DNA of 22,676 nt. Origin: Choristocarpus tenellus KU-1152 (lineage: Eukaryota; Phaeophyceae). Positions 10,539 to 21,025 of this stretch are shown here, in pieces; the first letter of the stretch is position 1, and each line of letters opens with the position of its first letter. A program made the position numbers and the translations under genes. The notes under the pieces were generated by a model. It worked only from the letters and a program-made list of their open reading frames with translations. It had not been told where the DNA came from and made no database searches. Location of the stretch: the NCBI GenBank assembly GCA_964200185.2, contig CAXNAD020000281.1, positions 1-22,676 on the forward strand. The letters are read 5' to 3'.

Positions 10539-11399
10539 TCAAATCTGCTTCAATTGTATATTCCTCCGATAGGTAGCATAGAAAAGGAACAATGTGTAGG
10601 GAACCCCGGCGTCAAGTATTGTGCACAACCCTCCCCTGGCTATTAGGATGGAATTTTCTTGATGCACCGCAGTAGAGTAAGGGTGTGGTAGGCGGATTCC
10701 GAACCCAGTCGTAAGTCGAATCATCTACGGAGTATATTCGAAAATTCGAAAATGGGTGTGGGGCAAAAAATGCGGGAAGTCGATGTTTGAGCTTAGCTAA
10801 GAAATTTGAGGGAGAGCCAAGTGATGTCGCACTGCAGCCCCCTTTCTCAGAGTATCTATACGGTCGCTCACCCCTTTATGACCCTGGTACATATTTTGTG
10901 GAGGCTGCATGATCGCTGATGTGTTGTTGGAAGCTTCACAATCTCTTGATCATGCACCTATACCTACCCCCCAGATACATGAATTATTTCTTGAGGGCGG
11001 GGTACATATCGTATTCCTACATATTCAGCTCCAATTTCCACAACTCTGCTGTTCGCGCTTCATGCCAAGGACTCCCTGAAGTCTTGGGCATTAGAGCCCC
11101 ACATTTTCCCTCCCTAACAAGGTGTCCCATTTGCTCACAATTCATCAGTCCGAGTTGGATCCACCAATAATACAGACCCCTCTTGTGTCCCTGCAGGACG
11201 GCAAGTTCCATCCCAACAGGCATTTCACCCACTGGGGTTGACTTCTCGTGCAGATAGTCACCACCCTATAGTACACAAATGTGAGTGAGGTCAACCCATA
11301 CCCTCCACTTGGTTTGGGATGATCAGCAAGAATATGTCCCTGATTTATGGAACAGGGAGTTTCACCGGTGTTGTGGCACACTTTGACCATAGGAGTCAC
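10539..11399 (-). pseudogene. Possible decayed coding relic, copy B, family unknown
   Basis: Counterpart of the copy A relic on the minus strand. The upper part (11145-11399) reads ILADHPKPSGGYG then FVYYRVVTI. After a frame change, 11017-11232 reads VGMELAVLQGHKRGL, YYWWIQLGLMNCEQ and SPWHEARTAELWKLEL. The lower part (10539-10724) keeps YLSEE-like and ADLNKS-like residues equivalents at its end but differs strongly before them. Peptide words are kept between copies better than continuous frames. No catalytic motif is evident and no family is assigned. Confidence 0.2.
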
Positions 11400-11559
11400 C
11401 CCTCACCTCTTCCACAATATCAAATGAAATGGATCAACTTGAAGCAGTTTGCAAGTTAAGATGTGATGCCGCACAAAGCACATATTGCTACTTCTCCATC
11501 CTCTCCCTCACTGCTGCTCCCCTTTGATGATATATTTGACTCCACTTGGCTCCTTACAG

Positions 11560-11866
11560 GGTTCGTACACACCCACTTAGGTGGGACACAGAGAAAATCG
11601 GAAATATCCTTGTGGATGAGGAAGGCCTGTCATCATCAGTGGCTACTGTGACAACAGGAAAGAGGAAGAGGAGTCATTCGTCCCTCTCAACATTTTGGAC
11701 CAGAGGGAAAAAGAGACTGCTGGAGGGGCAGAGGGAGACAGCAGTAATTGCTGCTGACTCTATTGCAGTCCAGGACCAACATGAACCGGTAGCTGATGCT
11801 AACATTGGAGGGATGGGGAACAAGGGCTCTACCTCTTGCAGCCCTAGCCAATGTCTCACCAGAAAA
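11560..11866 (+). CDS. Putative internal exon with basic repeat unit, copy B
   Basis: Counterpart of the exon at 2344-2764 with the same flanking signals: acceptor ccttacag before 11560 and donor gtgagtgcc after 11866. It has only one of the two 38-residue units. The 114-bp difference is a whole number of codons, so the frame stays open on both sides. Several replacements relative to copy A lie near the start (Ala/Val, Arg/His, Asn/Lys, Asn/Asp). Product and function unknown. Confidence 0.3.
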
Positions 11867-12338
11867 GTGAGTGCCGTTGTGAGCTCTCTCACAGTAACAC
11901 ATTGCATGCCTTTCATATTTCTCAGGCTGCAATGATTTTGGAGTTGTTATATCTTACTCCACATTTTGGATTGTCCGCTTGTTCTTCTTCAGATACATTT
12001 CATCTGCCTTCAATTCCTTCTCAACCATGCCTCATATTCTGGAACAATTTCCTGTGTGATACATTCCATATATCCCTGACTTCTTGATGGCATCTGACAT
12101 ATAGTTCTTCATCTTATCACACAAGCCCTTGAATCCAGAGAGACCAGTTGTCTGGGTGACCAAAGTACTAGCCAACTCCTCTGATTCATTCTCTGTTATT
12201 GACAAATGTACTAATATATCTCATTGGTATATTGACATAGATGATCTCTATCCCAATCTTGGTCTGGAGGAGTTTGAAGCAACTCGAATGTGACACAATT
12301 ACTACTTTCAGATGTATTGGGTTCAATTTGAACAACAG

Positions 12339-12841
12339 GAAACACCCTGCACCCTTGTGTAAAGGTTTCGATTGATGAGACTGCCCTGTCCAGTGGGGAG
12401 CGGTCAAGCTTGCCTGGCACTGGGAGTGACAGCCCCAGCCATGTTGCTCTGGCCAATGCAGTAGTAGCCTGGCAGGGTGAGGATGTAACTGCAAGACAAG
12501 ACGGTTTGACAAATGAGGGCATCAGGGGTGATGGTGTTGATGAGGCAGGTGTTGTGAGCAATGGAGTTGATGGAGCTGTTCCAGGGAGTGGCATGAGGAT
12601 TGAGGAGGCAGGTGGTGATGAAGCAGGTGGTGTTAGCAATGGAGTAGCTGGTGGGTCTGGTGCAGGTGGTGGAGGGGGGGGGGGCAGCAGTGTGGGGCTT
12701 GCCCTAACACTAGCAGGAGGGAATGAAATTTCTGAGGAAGATCAGGCTGGTGGAGGTCCATTTGTCGGTGTGATGGACTTCTACCCAATGTTCCAGAACA
12801 ACGCCTTTCCAATGTTCTACGAGAACTTCTCTGCTCACTGA
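12339..12841 (+). CDS. Putative terminal exon, Gly-rich protein, copy B
   Basis: I see no base difference from 3237-3739, because it lies in the homogenised core. Same candidate acceptor, same 11-G tract and poly-Gly run, same aromatic C-terminal tail and stop. The identity gives no information about selection on the protein. Confidence 0.3.
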
Positions 12842-13118
12842 GTATGTGGACAGAGATTATATGCAGGGTGGGAGGGCAACCAGTGAAATCTTCTATGGGG
12901 AGATGGGTTGCAGTACTGCAGTGGTCAACAAGGTCAGGTCCCTACCCTGTGGGCTAGATATTATGGCTTTGGTGTGGTCTTTGATTGAATCATTTTGAGG
13001 TTCAAGTTTGTTGTGTGTGTGCTGCAGTACTGGTATGGAGAACAGCATGTGACCTTTTGCACATAGCCGTACCTTGTACAGGTAGAAAAAAATATTCCAT
13101 GAGAATAATAATATAGAA

Positions 13119-13316
13119 ATGCATGCATTATGTTGGGGGACTAGTCTCAAGGAGGGGGTGTACATCAGAGGGGTAGGGAAATTTGTCAAGGATCTTGCAG
13201 CAGGGGTGTGTGTGGGGCTGCAATGGCAGGGTTGGTACCATATGAAGAAGATGGGATATCCACTTGACCAAAATGAGAGGGGTGTGACTTTTGTTTGTGA
13301 GAATACTGGAAAGTGA
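13119..13316 (+). CDS. Small ORF of 65 codons, copy B, unknown
   Basis: Identical by reading to 4017-4214. Function unknown and coding status doubtful. Confidence 0.15.
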   Translation: MHALCWGTSLKEGVYIRGVGKFVKDLAAGVCVGLQWQGWYHMKKMGYPLDQNERGVTFVCENTGK

Positions 13317-14187
13317 TTGGCATGCAGCAGTAAAAGCTAATGCTACCCAGTGACCTACATCACATATTTGAGTAGAAAAGGGGTGGTGGAGGGTACTCAG
13401 ATTTGGAGGGAAATCACAGTATGGCATATGGAAATCGGGAGGGTCAAAGGGGGGGACAACACAAGGGTTAGATATATCTCACTGGTGCTTTATATCCAGT
13501 TTATGGTACAACATTGAGGGAACCTGCTTTGGGGCCTGGGGTGATGGTGGGGAAGCCAACCCTTGATGCAAGGTTGCTCAAGGCTTCTCCTCTCAATTAG
13601 GTGGTCAATCTGGTTGGGTCAGTAGTTGTGACAGAGTGATGTGACAGGACAAATCATAATGGTGGCATGATCGTTGATGATGAGGGTTAGGGAAAGGTAT
13701 AGGGCTAGTACCAAATTTGAACAGGTGTGTGATGGCCAGATCTAGTGGATGAAAATGATAGCTGTAAGGAAGGCAAGACCAGCGTAGTCTTGGTATTGAT
13801 ACATTCATGGAGCACTCTACAACAGTCCACACCCATTGTCAGCACAAACCACTACCATGTCATGGCGGAGGGGGGGTGCAGGGTGTGGGCAGGGGAAGAG
13901 ATCCGTATGGTGCTTGATGTGAGGGACAAGAGGAGAATGAATATTCAAGAAGGATGGTGATACTGCTTTGGGCAGCAGTGAAGGATGTAGTGTGGCAGGG
14001 GGCTTCTCCAGCGGTGCATTATGGGTTCACTGGGGGCATGTGGTCCAAATTTGTGGAACACCTGGTTTTGAAGGGACTGACTGATTGAGGAAGAAGAGAT
14101 GACATCAACACAGGGAGTGCAGATTGAGAGTGGTGAGGATGGTAATGGTGGTGCAGGCTGTGAGAGTTGTATATGCCTTGACCCACT

Positions 14188-14367
14188 ATGAACACTAGGC
14201 AAGGGTATCCGATGGTGAATAGGTGGGGAGATGAAGGTGTGTTTGCTTGGACCCAACCACCAGGAAGACCTTGCAATATATGTGGAAACCCCTACACATA
14301 TGCTGCATGCGATATTGGTTATACCTTCAGGACTGCTGTGAGTCACCTTTTGGTGGATGGAGTCTGA
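14188..14367 (+). CDS. Small ORF with CxxC motif, copy B, unknown
   Basis: Same as 5086-5265 at offset 9102, identical by reading. Same CNICGNPY motif and following donor-like gtgagt. Confidence 0.18.
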   Translation: MNTRQGYPMVNRWGDEGVFAWTQPPGRPCNICGNPYTYAACDIGYTFRTAVSHLLVDGV

Positions 14368-15114
14368 ATACCTCTAACAAGGCATTGGAAAAGGGCCATG
14401 CAACACAGGGAATGACGTCAGTCAAGTGATGAGGTAGGTGTAGGCGGTGTGGAAATGCTTCGAGGCTTAATGCGGTTGGTAGTGGAGGATGTACAAACCA
14501 TAATACTCAGTAGAGAGTGTTTGAGTGAGGAAGGGTACAGTCACACTGGTAAGTGCGACTTGGAGATTGGGTGTTGTGTGATGATGTGGTGTGTGTGTGG
14601 GTGCAGAGTCCAGAAATTCACCCCTGAATCCTATGCTCCTTGTCCTGCTTCTCCATTCTTTTCATTGCAGTTGACCTAACCTTATGTGTTGGACAACCTG
14701 AATCATTCACTGTCCTCTTACCAGGTGCAGTCTGTTGTCCTGTAGCAGACTGGTCTAGAGCAAGACAGCATCACACCAGTTCCAAAGAGCTCAATGACAG
14801 AGGAACATCAGAACCTTGACGGCATGGATGTACATTGCATCAAGGAAACATGGCTAGTAGCCTCACAACACCGATCACATGGAGGTGAATAGCAGTAATG
14901 ATGCAAAATTCTCTAGAGAATGTGTATGTGAACCCTATTAGTAACATGTTGGGGTGTATTTGGAGGGGTGATATAGAGGGAAGTATACTCCTTGATGCAA
15001 TGTTCTTATGTGCATGATATCACCCACAGATTTGAGTCTGGCTTGCTCTCACTACCCCTTATCATTGTATTTTTGTGCCACTTACATACTTGTCTCCTGC
15101 TGTCGTTTCTTCAC

Positions 15115-15242
15115 AAGTGAAGGCCAGTGTGACAATCACCACATGCACACAGCTTCAGGGTATTGAAGGCCAGACTACAAGTGAAGACCAGTGTGACAAT
15201 CACCATATACACACAGTCTCAGGGTATTGAAAGCCAGACTAC
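15115..15242 (+). repeat. 64-bp tandem duplication, copy B only
   Basis: Units begin aagtgaaggcc at 15115 and aagtgaagacc at 15179, with period 64 and a handful of differences between units. Copy A has one unit (around 6013-6076). The first mismatch that ends the identical core (6066/15168) falls inside the first unit. Confidence 0.9.
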
Positions 15243-16134
15243 CAAATCCTGTTCAGGCTACTACAGGTTGCGCAAGGTGTTGGAAATGGCAATATGTTCC
15301 TATTCAGTCAACATGACTGCTACTTTGGAGAACACCTTCGCTCCTATGCCAGGGTAGGTTGACGGCCGACATCAGTGGTACATAGACTAGCAATGAAGAA
15401 CTGAGAGCAAGCAAAGAGGCAAAGGACATCAAGGAGAGACAGACATACCACGTTTGGGTTGATTGCTGATTCATATTGATAGTCGGGGAGGGAGAGGGCT
15501 GGGTATGGGGCGTTTGGTGGTAGCATCGGCAATGGAGAAGGTACAGCCATTGTGACAACAAGATCATAGTCGGAATGATAATTTCCAGTGTCAGTACTAT
15601 CAACATATGGGTAGAGGGAATTGTTATGAACTTATCAAATGGTTTCTGGTAGGGGAAGGATTTTCATGACTAGCAGCCATTTCCCCTTAGAGTAGTAAAC
15701 GACCATCAGAGATCTTTGCTTGAACTATATTTATTTCCAACTGGATACAAGTTGCACTGCTTAGGTGAAGGTTGGGGCAAGTGATTGGGATGTTGTTGTG
15801 ATTGGCCTGGAATAAGTCTGCAAAGATTCAGAGAGGGGCAGATAAGCAGTTATGCTGAAGAATTCATTGTTTATTGGTAGGAGCACTAGGTACATGTAAT
15901 GTATGCAACAAATATTGTAGACAAGTAGATTATATTTTTCTGGTGAGTAGATCCCACCAAACGGTTGGAGTGTTCAATGATGAGGGGTCAACACTCCTGG
16001 AAGCTATTTTCAACTTGCTTTGAAATGTACTCTATTGAACAATATTTGACACTAACCACAGAAAGGAATTTCCTTGTCATGCACACTATTCTCACTAATG
16101 TTCTTGTTCACAAATATATTTTTGCGATTTCTTT

Positions 16135-16216
16135 GCCATACCCTGCATTACACCACTTACTACGTAGTACAAGATCAGGTTGTTAGGGTTAGGTTAGGGT
16201 TAGCCATACCCTGCAT
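16135..16216 (+). repeat. 14-bp direct repeat flanking the copy B edge
   Basis: GCCATACCCTGCAT occurs at 16135-16148, inside the end of copy B, and again exactly at 16203-16216. Between them lie the last 8 bases of the repeat copy, a short segment with the near-palindrome tactacgtagta, and a telomere-like tract. Copy A has a near match at 6969-6982. Confidence 0.9.
16183..16203 (+). repeat. Interstitial telomere-like tract at copy B junction
   Basis: Reads TTAGGG TTAGG TTAGGG TTAG, with one unit short by a base. It starts 26 bases past the end of copy B and abuts the second 14-bp repeat. Unlike most tracts to the right, the G-rich strand is the plus strand. Confidence 0.9.
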
Positions 16217-18388
16217 GACAACCAACGTTGTTATATTCAAAGTTCCTCGATGTTTTTCTTGGATCAACTTCTTGCATGGGTCTCCTGAAGTCTACGATAT
16301 ATATATATATATATATGCGTGATATTCTCACTGCATGCAATACTTCCAAATTTTTACAGTTTGTGCATTCTATGATCACATGGGGAGTGCATACACACAT
16401 GTTACACCTGCAACCTGGAATGGACAGTTCATTATATTATCGAGGCAGCTGAAGCTTTTTGAGATTTATTACAAAAAAAAAGTATTATTCTTTTTTTTCC
16501 AGTTAGTCGAAGACAGTATCACAGAGCCTAAACCTGGGCATAGCATGCTCGCCTTGTTTGGTTGGATCTTGCAAGCACAAATTTTTCCAGGCTACTTCTG
16601 AGTGTTGCAGAGTTTTCCAGCAAGTATACAAAACAATAAATTAGTCAGCAGATTACAATATAGCAGTGATTGGCATTAGACAATACCACGATTGCATTTT
16701 TATCCCTGCATATCCCTAATCCTAACCACAATGCAGAAGTGTGCTTGATTGAACAAGAGAGCTGAAAGTGCCCTATAAGATTTATAATATACTGTATCTA
16801 GATCAAAACTATTACACCATAGCCCCCCCGCCCCCAGGAGGGGTAATTGGACTCCAACACAGTCCTAGATCCGATACAAACACTTCAATTCGACTATTTT
16901 GTAAGAATAAATGATTTTACGATTATTTCAACAATGTTCAAAATCGATGAATATGTGATGTGTGTACCTTCCAGTCTAGTCAAGTCTGCTTCATGATACT
17001 CATACGTTAGAAGTTGGTTAGACAATTGCAGCGATAATTAATGCTGCATACCACTGTGAAGAATACGGTGGATTTCAGTGAGCTATTCACTTTTTCCGAA
17101 TAGACCGCATCTATCTCTTCTAACGGCAAGAGAAACGCGCAAGTGACGTCTTTGGACCCTTCGTTTGACCCACGTTTCCTGTGCCTGGCGTGCAGAAATG
17201 TTATCCTCATCCAATGCAGTTCCCAAAGCACCTATATCTTCTTCTGTGTGCTGCTCTACTAAAGCATATGAATGTATGCATGTTCACCTAATGCTACACA
17301 GGTACTATAGTGTGTGTCTACCGCATACATGGTGAGCATATTGCAGCTTTCTAAGCCCTGTTCCATTGGTGAACTGAAAGCTTTTGGTACCCAGTCTTAT
17401 TTTATTGCCATATTTTAAAATTGAACCTTACCTCTATGGATGAAGTGCTTAGTTTGCTTTGAGAGCATTGATTTTTCCATTGAAAATATCGCAAAAGGTC
17501 AGAAAAGACCTTGCGCGCATTAATATAAAAAATATAATTTTCCACGTTTGTCAGTATCCCTAAAATACAACCCTGGATACCTCTCTTCTTTGGCTGAATA
17601 CCACCAAATCATCCGCACAACTAGCGCGCACCTACATCAACAGATATCCTTCATACTCAACAATGCTGGGATGGGCTAGAAGGAGTGGCCAGTATCTACC
17701 GCTATTTTTGTTTGTACACATGATGATTAGCGACATCATTAAATGAAACATGCTGGTGCTGAAAGAGGACATGCGTCTCTCATAATAATAGACTAGTCCA
17801 CTATAGATAGCCCCAAAACAATTTAAGTGCTGCCAACAAAATTAATTGGAAGGCCAAACTGTTCGAATTTGGGGTAGAGAATATTGATCATGCTCCACCT
17901 ACATCGAATTTCCTCCAGTGTGTGCACCCGTGAGTGTGTGTGTGTGTGTCCACAATGCGGTTATAGCAGTATCAAATGGCTCGACTGAAATGTATTTGCC
18001 AGAGCAAAGAAAGGAGGGGTTGCATCTTGCAAATCGTTAGAAATTGAAAGTTTTAGAATATATATTTCTTATTGTGGTTCCAAATTTTCCTTGTGCAAGC
18101 TCATCTCCATCTCAATAAGTGTCGAGTCAATCCCAACAAACCACCACCAAATAACAAGATAACATTCACAAATGAAAAATTACAATCCAATTCTCGTCCA
18201 TTTCCCACTGCCAAACAAAAACCACATACTGTACAAAAGTGATTTTTTGAGGTTTTTGTGCGATGTGCATTGATTCCTCCCTCTCATAGCCAGCTAGCTG
18301 CCTGTTTGATAAGGTTTTCCCATTTCCCATTCCTTTTTCCAAAAACAATGCAAGCAATTCAACGCAATATATATATTTTTTTATCAGG
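16217..18388. other. AT-rich intergenic stretch without supported gene
   Basis: Contains (AT)10 at 16297-16316, poly-A and poly-T runs near 16470-16500, a GT run at about 17933-17949, and many stops in all frames. No splice-framed exon, RNA gene or transposase motif was found. The last part may be the 3' flank of the minus-strand gene ending at 18389. Confidence 0.5.
16297..16316. repeat. (AT)10 microsatellite
   Basis: Uninterrupted AT dinucleotide run. Confidence 0.95.
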
Positions 18389-18583
18389 CTAAGTTCCTCC
18401 ATGCTTCTTGGAGTCAGGTAAGAATCCCCCTATGCAAGACAGCTTGCGCATCCACCCACAGCTCAAGAAAAATGATATGTCACATGCAACAGACTTGCTC
18501 CATTGTTGGTCGACCTCATCTCGCTTCACCCACCTTGCACCCCCTTTAGGCTTGGTAACACCACAGCTGTTTTGAAGTCCACC
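18389..18583 (-). CDS. Proposed last exon (G) of the TFIIIC-like gene
   Basis: Minus-strand frame of 64 codons ending in TAG at 18389-18391. It is preceded by a strong 3' splice site: a long pyrimidine stretch ending tttttccatgaag just above 18583. Entry phase is 0, matching the phase 0 exit of the preceding exon F. The product starts GGLQNSCGVTKPKGG and continues with WVKRDEVDQQWSKSVACD and FLSCGWMRKLSCIGGF. I do not recognise a motif here. An internal donor-like gtgggt could make the coding part shorter. Assignment to the gene rests on splice signals and phase only. Confidence 0.35.
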   Translation of the reverse strand, partial: GGLQNSCGVTKPKGGARWVKRDEVDQQWSKSVACDISFFLSCGWMRKLSCIGGFLPDSKKHGGT

Positions 18584-18830
18584 CTTCATGGAAAAAACAA
18601 AGAAGAGAGGTGGAGGGTAGCATAGGGACACCAGATAAAAAAAATTCGGAATATTGGGATTAATCATCAACTATGCACAACACAAGCAAACATGTATAAT
18701 GAAAGTGATATATGTGGTTGTTGAGTGTTCACAGAGCATGAGAGATAAGGGGGAGAAGGGATCTAAACAAAACAAAGCTCCAAATCCTAGCACTCTATCC
18801 TATGCTGGAGCAATGCAAGACTCTTAAGTA

Positions 18831-18877
18831 TTAGTACCATACAAAACACTCTGAAATATTAGTACCATTAGTACCAT
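18831..18877 (+). repeat. Triplicated TTAGTACCAT word
   Basis: The decamer occurs at 18831, 18859 and 18868 within the proposed last intron of the TFIIIC-like gene. Purpose unknown. Confidence 0.8.
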
Positions 18878-19100
18878 ACAAGACCATTGACGAAACACAT
18901 AGCAATGTTGATATAGTTATACTACTAGAGAGTGCATCAGAATCATGCACACGAAAAACTAGATATGAGTTCATTCAGAATACTTTGATGTCAAGCTCAA
19001 TTCATAAGGCATCCCTACCAATCTATTTTTGGCCACATTTGATTTATTTGATATATTTCACTAGTCACAGCCCCTTTCACAAAACCAGTCAAAAACAAAA

Positions 19101-19120
19101 CACACACACACACATATATA
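19101..19120. repeat. (CA)7 then TATATA microsatellite
   Basis: CA dinucleotide run followed by TA repeats, just inside the 5' end of the proposed F/G intron. Confidence 0.9.
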
Positions 19121-19145
19121 CAATTGTGACAAAAAGGTGACACAC

Positions 19146-19254
19146 CATGCCAAAGATACTTGGTGCGACTTTCTTGATGAATACCCCCCTTCTAGTAAGG
19201 TCTTCCATCACAAGCAGTACTTCTCCAGTCGTCATGAATGGACACGCTGCATTC
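19146..19254 (-). CDS. TFIIIC-like gene, proposed exon F
   Basis: Bounded by a good acceptor (gtcatacccttcacag) above 19254 and a donor gtgtgtcacc below 19146. It enters with one base completing a codon and leaves in phase 0, matching exons E and G. The product reads ACPFMTTGEVLLVMEDL then TRRGVFIKKVAPSIFG: a helix, a Leu-rich helix of LxxLxxxG form, and a PSxF end. In large TFIIIC subunits the C-terminal helical module has the similar order L-L-E-L, G or D, then PPSLL/SLF (from memory of the family). This supports, but does not prove, the TFIIIC assignment. Confidence 0.5.
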
Positions 19255-19488
19255 CTGTGAAGGGTATGACAAGCAATGGCCATCAAATTTGGTTCAACAT
19301 GCAATGATAAGGCAATCACCAAACATGTGGATAGAGCTTTCTGGTTGTCGAATCAATTCTTCGGCAGTTAGTTGTTTTATCACATGTGGATATGATGGGG
19401 TGCAAGTGCAATTCTCCTCACTACAAGCAATTGTAGGTGTGTATCATACGAACTCTTACATGTACCTATCAGCCCAGATTAACCCCAC

Positions 19489-19510
19489 TAACCCTAACCC
19501 TAACCCTAAC
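19489..19510 (-). repeat. Interstitial telomere-like tract in E/F intron
   Basis: On plus, TAACCC repeated 3.7 times without error. The G-rich strand is the sense strand of the host gene. Confidence 0.95.
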
Positions 19511-19566
19511 TTGATCACCAACCAAAACTTCACACAGTATGGTTGTGAACATCCAATATCGTGTGT

Positions 19567-19581
19567 ATGTATATATATATA
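19567..19581. repeat. Short AT microsatellite
   Basis: AT run in the proposed E/F intron. Confidence 0.8.
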
Positions 19582-19826
19582 GTACTCTTGTTGGAGAAGT
19601 GTGTTACAGTGAGATTATTGGTCTACTATACTCACACTCCTAATGCTATCCATGCTTTCTACATCACACACTTGCAACACAGGACTATTCCAGGAAAAAA
19701 ATATCGGACATTGTCGGTAATTTTAAAAAACATAAAAAAAGGGATCAGGTAGGGTTATGGCACACAACTAACCACATATGGTGAAACTTCAATTACCTCC
19801 GGTGGACTCATGGGAACAAATCTTAC

Positions 19827-19867
19827 CTTCCCAAAAAGTGTTGGAAGTTGATGGATAATGACAATCT
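19827..19867 (-). CDS. TFIIIC-like gene, proposed micro-exon E
   Basis: A 41-nt exon between acceptor ctcgtggtgtag and donor gtaagatttg. From phase 0 it reads RLSLSINFQHFLG and leaves two bases that make Arg with exon F. If the acceptor is two bases further on (after gag), the alternative reading is IVIIHQLPTLFGK in phase 0, which would not fit exon F. The 44-bp intron D/E would be very short. Moderately to weakly supported. Confidence 0.3.
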
Positions 19868-19911
19868 CTACACCACGAGAGAGGGTGCATATATGTGATC
19901 CTCCTTCTCAC

Positions 19912-19997
19912 CCTAACGATAAACTCAATCCCATCTACACTGAATGATATGCACTCCATGTGATCTTCCACACAAACAAGGGACCAATTGTAGAGCC
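19912..19997 (-). CDS. TFIIIC-like gene, proposed exon D
   Basis: The donor is AGG then gtgagaagg at 19911. Two acceptors are possible and both keep phase: after actcattag (exon from 19997) or after gtgtggaag (exon from 19964). The product contains VEDHMECISFSVDGIEFIVR in part, with alternating hydrophobic residues as in beta strands. No domain is named. It could be skipped if exon C uses the inner donor described there. Confidence 0.3.
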
Positions 19998-20007
19998 CTA
20001 ATGAGTT

Positions 20008-20033
20008 TTAGTTGTACAGGTTAGTTGTACAGG
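20008..20033 (+). repeat. 13-bp tandem duplication
   Basis: ttagttgtacagg occurs twice in direct succession, in the proposed C/D intron. Confidence 0.9.
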
Positions 20034-20265
20034 TCATCCGTAATACTACAAGACTTTAAAGTACAACCCAAGGCAACTAACTTCCCCAATCGCATAGCTT
20101 TATAGAGCCAGTCTACACTATACTACACTACCTCTTCACTCTAGACACCCACATCCATACCAAACTTGGAAAAAAAACAGTACACCTCACAGAACCAGGT
20201 AGAAACATCTTAGTACAACTTGGGACATACCATTCATTTAGTGCAATATCTCTCCTACTACATAC

Positions 20266-20500
20266 ACATCGACATCAAGAGCACCTGTCCCATCCTGCAT
20301 GCCAACAACATAACCAAAACTATCTCGGACTGGTCCAAGCCTAAGCTACCAAAAACTCGTACTTGCCTCACAGCCGCTGCAGTGGAACCAGGCAATTCAT
20401 GGATCTCACAAACAACTGCACTCCTAATGCGTGTGAGAATTGACATGTTCACCTCTCCAGAAAACATGACCCATGGATAGCAAGGGAGCTTGGCCAGTGC
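20266..20500 (-). CDS. TFIIIC-like gene, proposed exon C
   Basis: Starts after a clear acceptor (cacctgtcgtgtttcag) in phase 0. It reads ALAKLPCYPWVMFSGEVN, then a helix MSILTRIRSAVVCEIHELPG, then STAAAV, LGLDQSEIVLVMLLACRMGQV. The order Pro-Trp, Gly-x-Val-Asn, an Arg-containing helix, Pro-Gly, and then an L-L-rich helix ending in a hydrophobic strand is that of the C-terminal part of large TFIIIC subunits (plant and animal GTF3C1-like, from memory), where PW...G..N...L...R..V...PG is typical. The unspliced frame stops at 20258. A donor gtatgtagta at 20265 leaves phase 1, matching exon D. An inner donor gtacgag at 20362 (exon 20363-20500, phase 0) is possible and would join directly to exon E. 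Confidence 0.6.
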
Positions 20501-20754
20501 CTGAAACACGACAGGTGAACAGGTCTGTCAGTTTCGTCAACTTTATCGGGGTACATTGCAAGTGATTCAACCAATCACAACCGCAGTTTCAGTTTCAGGG
20601 TTCTTATACTTTCAAACTACGTTCCCAACGGTAGCACACCCCTAAAAGTACAACCTAAACAAACTCGTACTTTCCTGTGGTACCTGACCTGGACCACGTA
20701 GGTAGGACCTGGTATAACACGCGTTCACACACCACTCCAAAAAAAACGTGCACT

Positions 20755-20774
20755 AAACCCTAACCCTAACCCTA
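20755..20774 (-). repeat. Interstitial telomere-like tract in B/C intron
   Basis: Plus strand reads AACCCTAACCCTAACCCTAG around here. The G-rich strand is sense for the gene. A single further unit (TAACCCTAAA) lies at 20801-20810. Confidence 0.95.
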
Positions 20775-21025
20775 GAACAAAGATGGCAGCACCGACCGAT
20801 TAACCCTAAACTGGGGCAAAAATCATAAAAAGAAAAAACAACACAAAACACAGAGGAAGGAAACAGGGTACAGTCATACCCTAATCAGACAACGCTTCAC
20901 AGTAACGATGTCAACTTGCTCGATAGGACCTAGACCTCAGGGAGAACACCCGCCAACGGGAACTGCAAACGTGTACCAGAACTGGACCGGGTTCTGTTTC
21001 ATCCCTGTACCTGTACTTTTCTCAC

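Larger units (their letters stand above)
12110..15167 (+). repeat. Identical core of the duplication, copy B
   Basis: Counterpart of 3008-6065, with no mismatch seen on reading while both flanks have diverged. This is the pattern expected from recent gene conversion or unequal exchange between old duplicates, or from an assembly copying one version into both positions. The same frames are present in the same phase. Confidence 0.9.
9200..16156 (+). repeat. Direct repeat copy B (about 7 kb)
   Basis: Second copy of the unit at 1-6989, same orientation. The left part (9200-11750) differs from copy A by many substitutions and small indels. The core 12110-15167 shows no difference on reading. The right part (15168-16156) differs moderately. 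It lacks one 114-bp unit of the basic repeat exon and carries an extra 64-bp tandem duplication at 15115-15242. It stops at 16156, 26 bases before a telomere-like tract. Confidence 0.95.

Noticed and set aside
1-16156. LTR retrotransposon or composite transposon with 7-kb direct repeats as ends
   Set aside because: The repeats are far too long for LTRs, no TG...CA ends or reverse transcriptase/integrase motifs were seen, and the spacer holds only a mariner relic.
18166-18402. 78-codon minus-strand frame just past the proposed gene end
   Set aside because: Low-complexity, AT-rich, starts inside the proposed last exon in another frame; more likely 3' flank.
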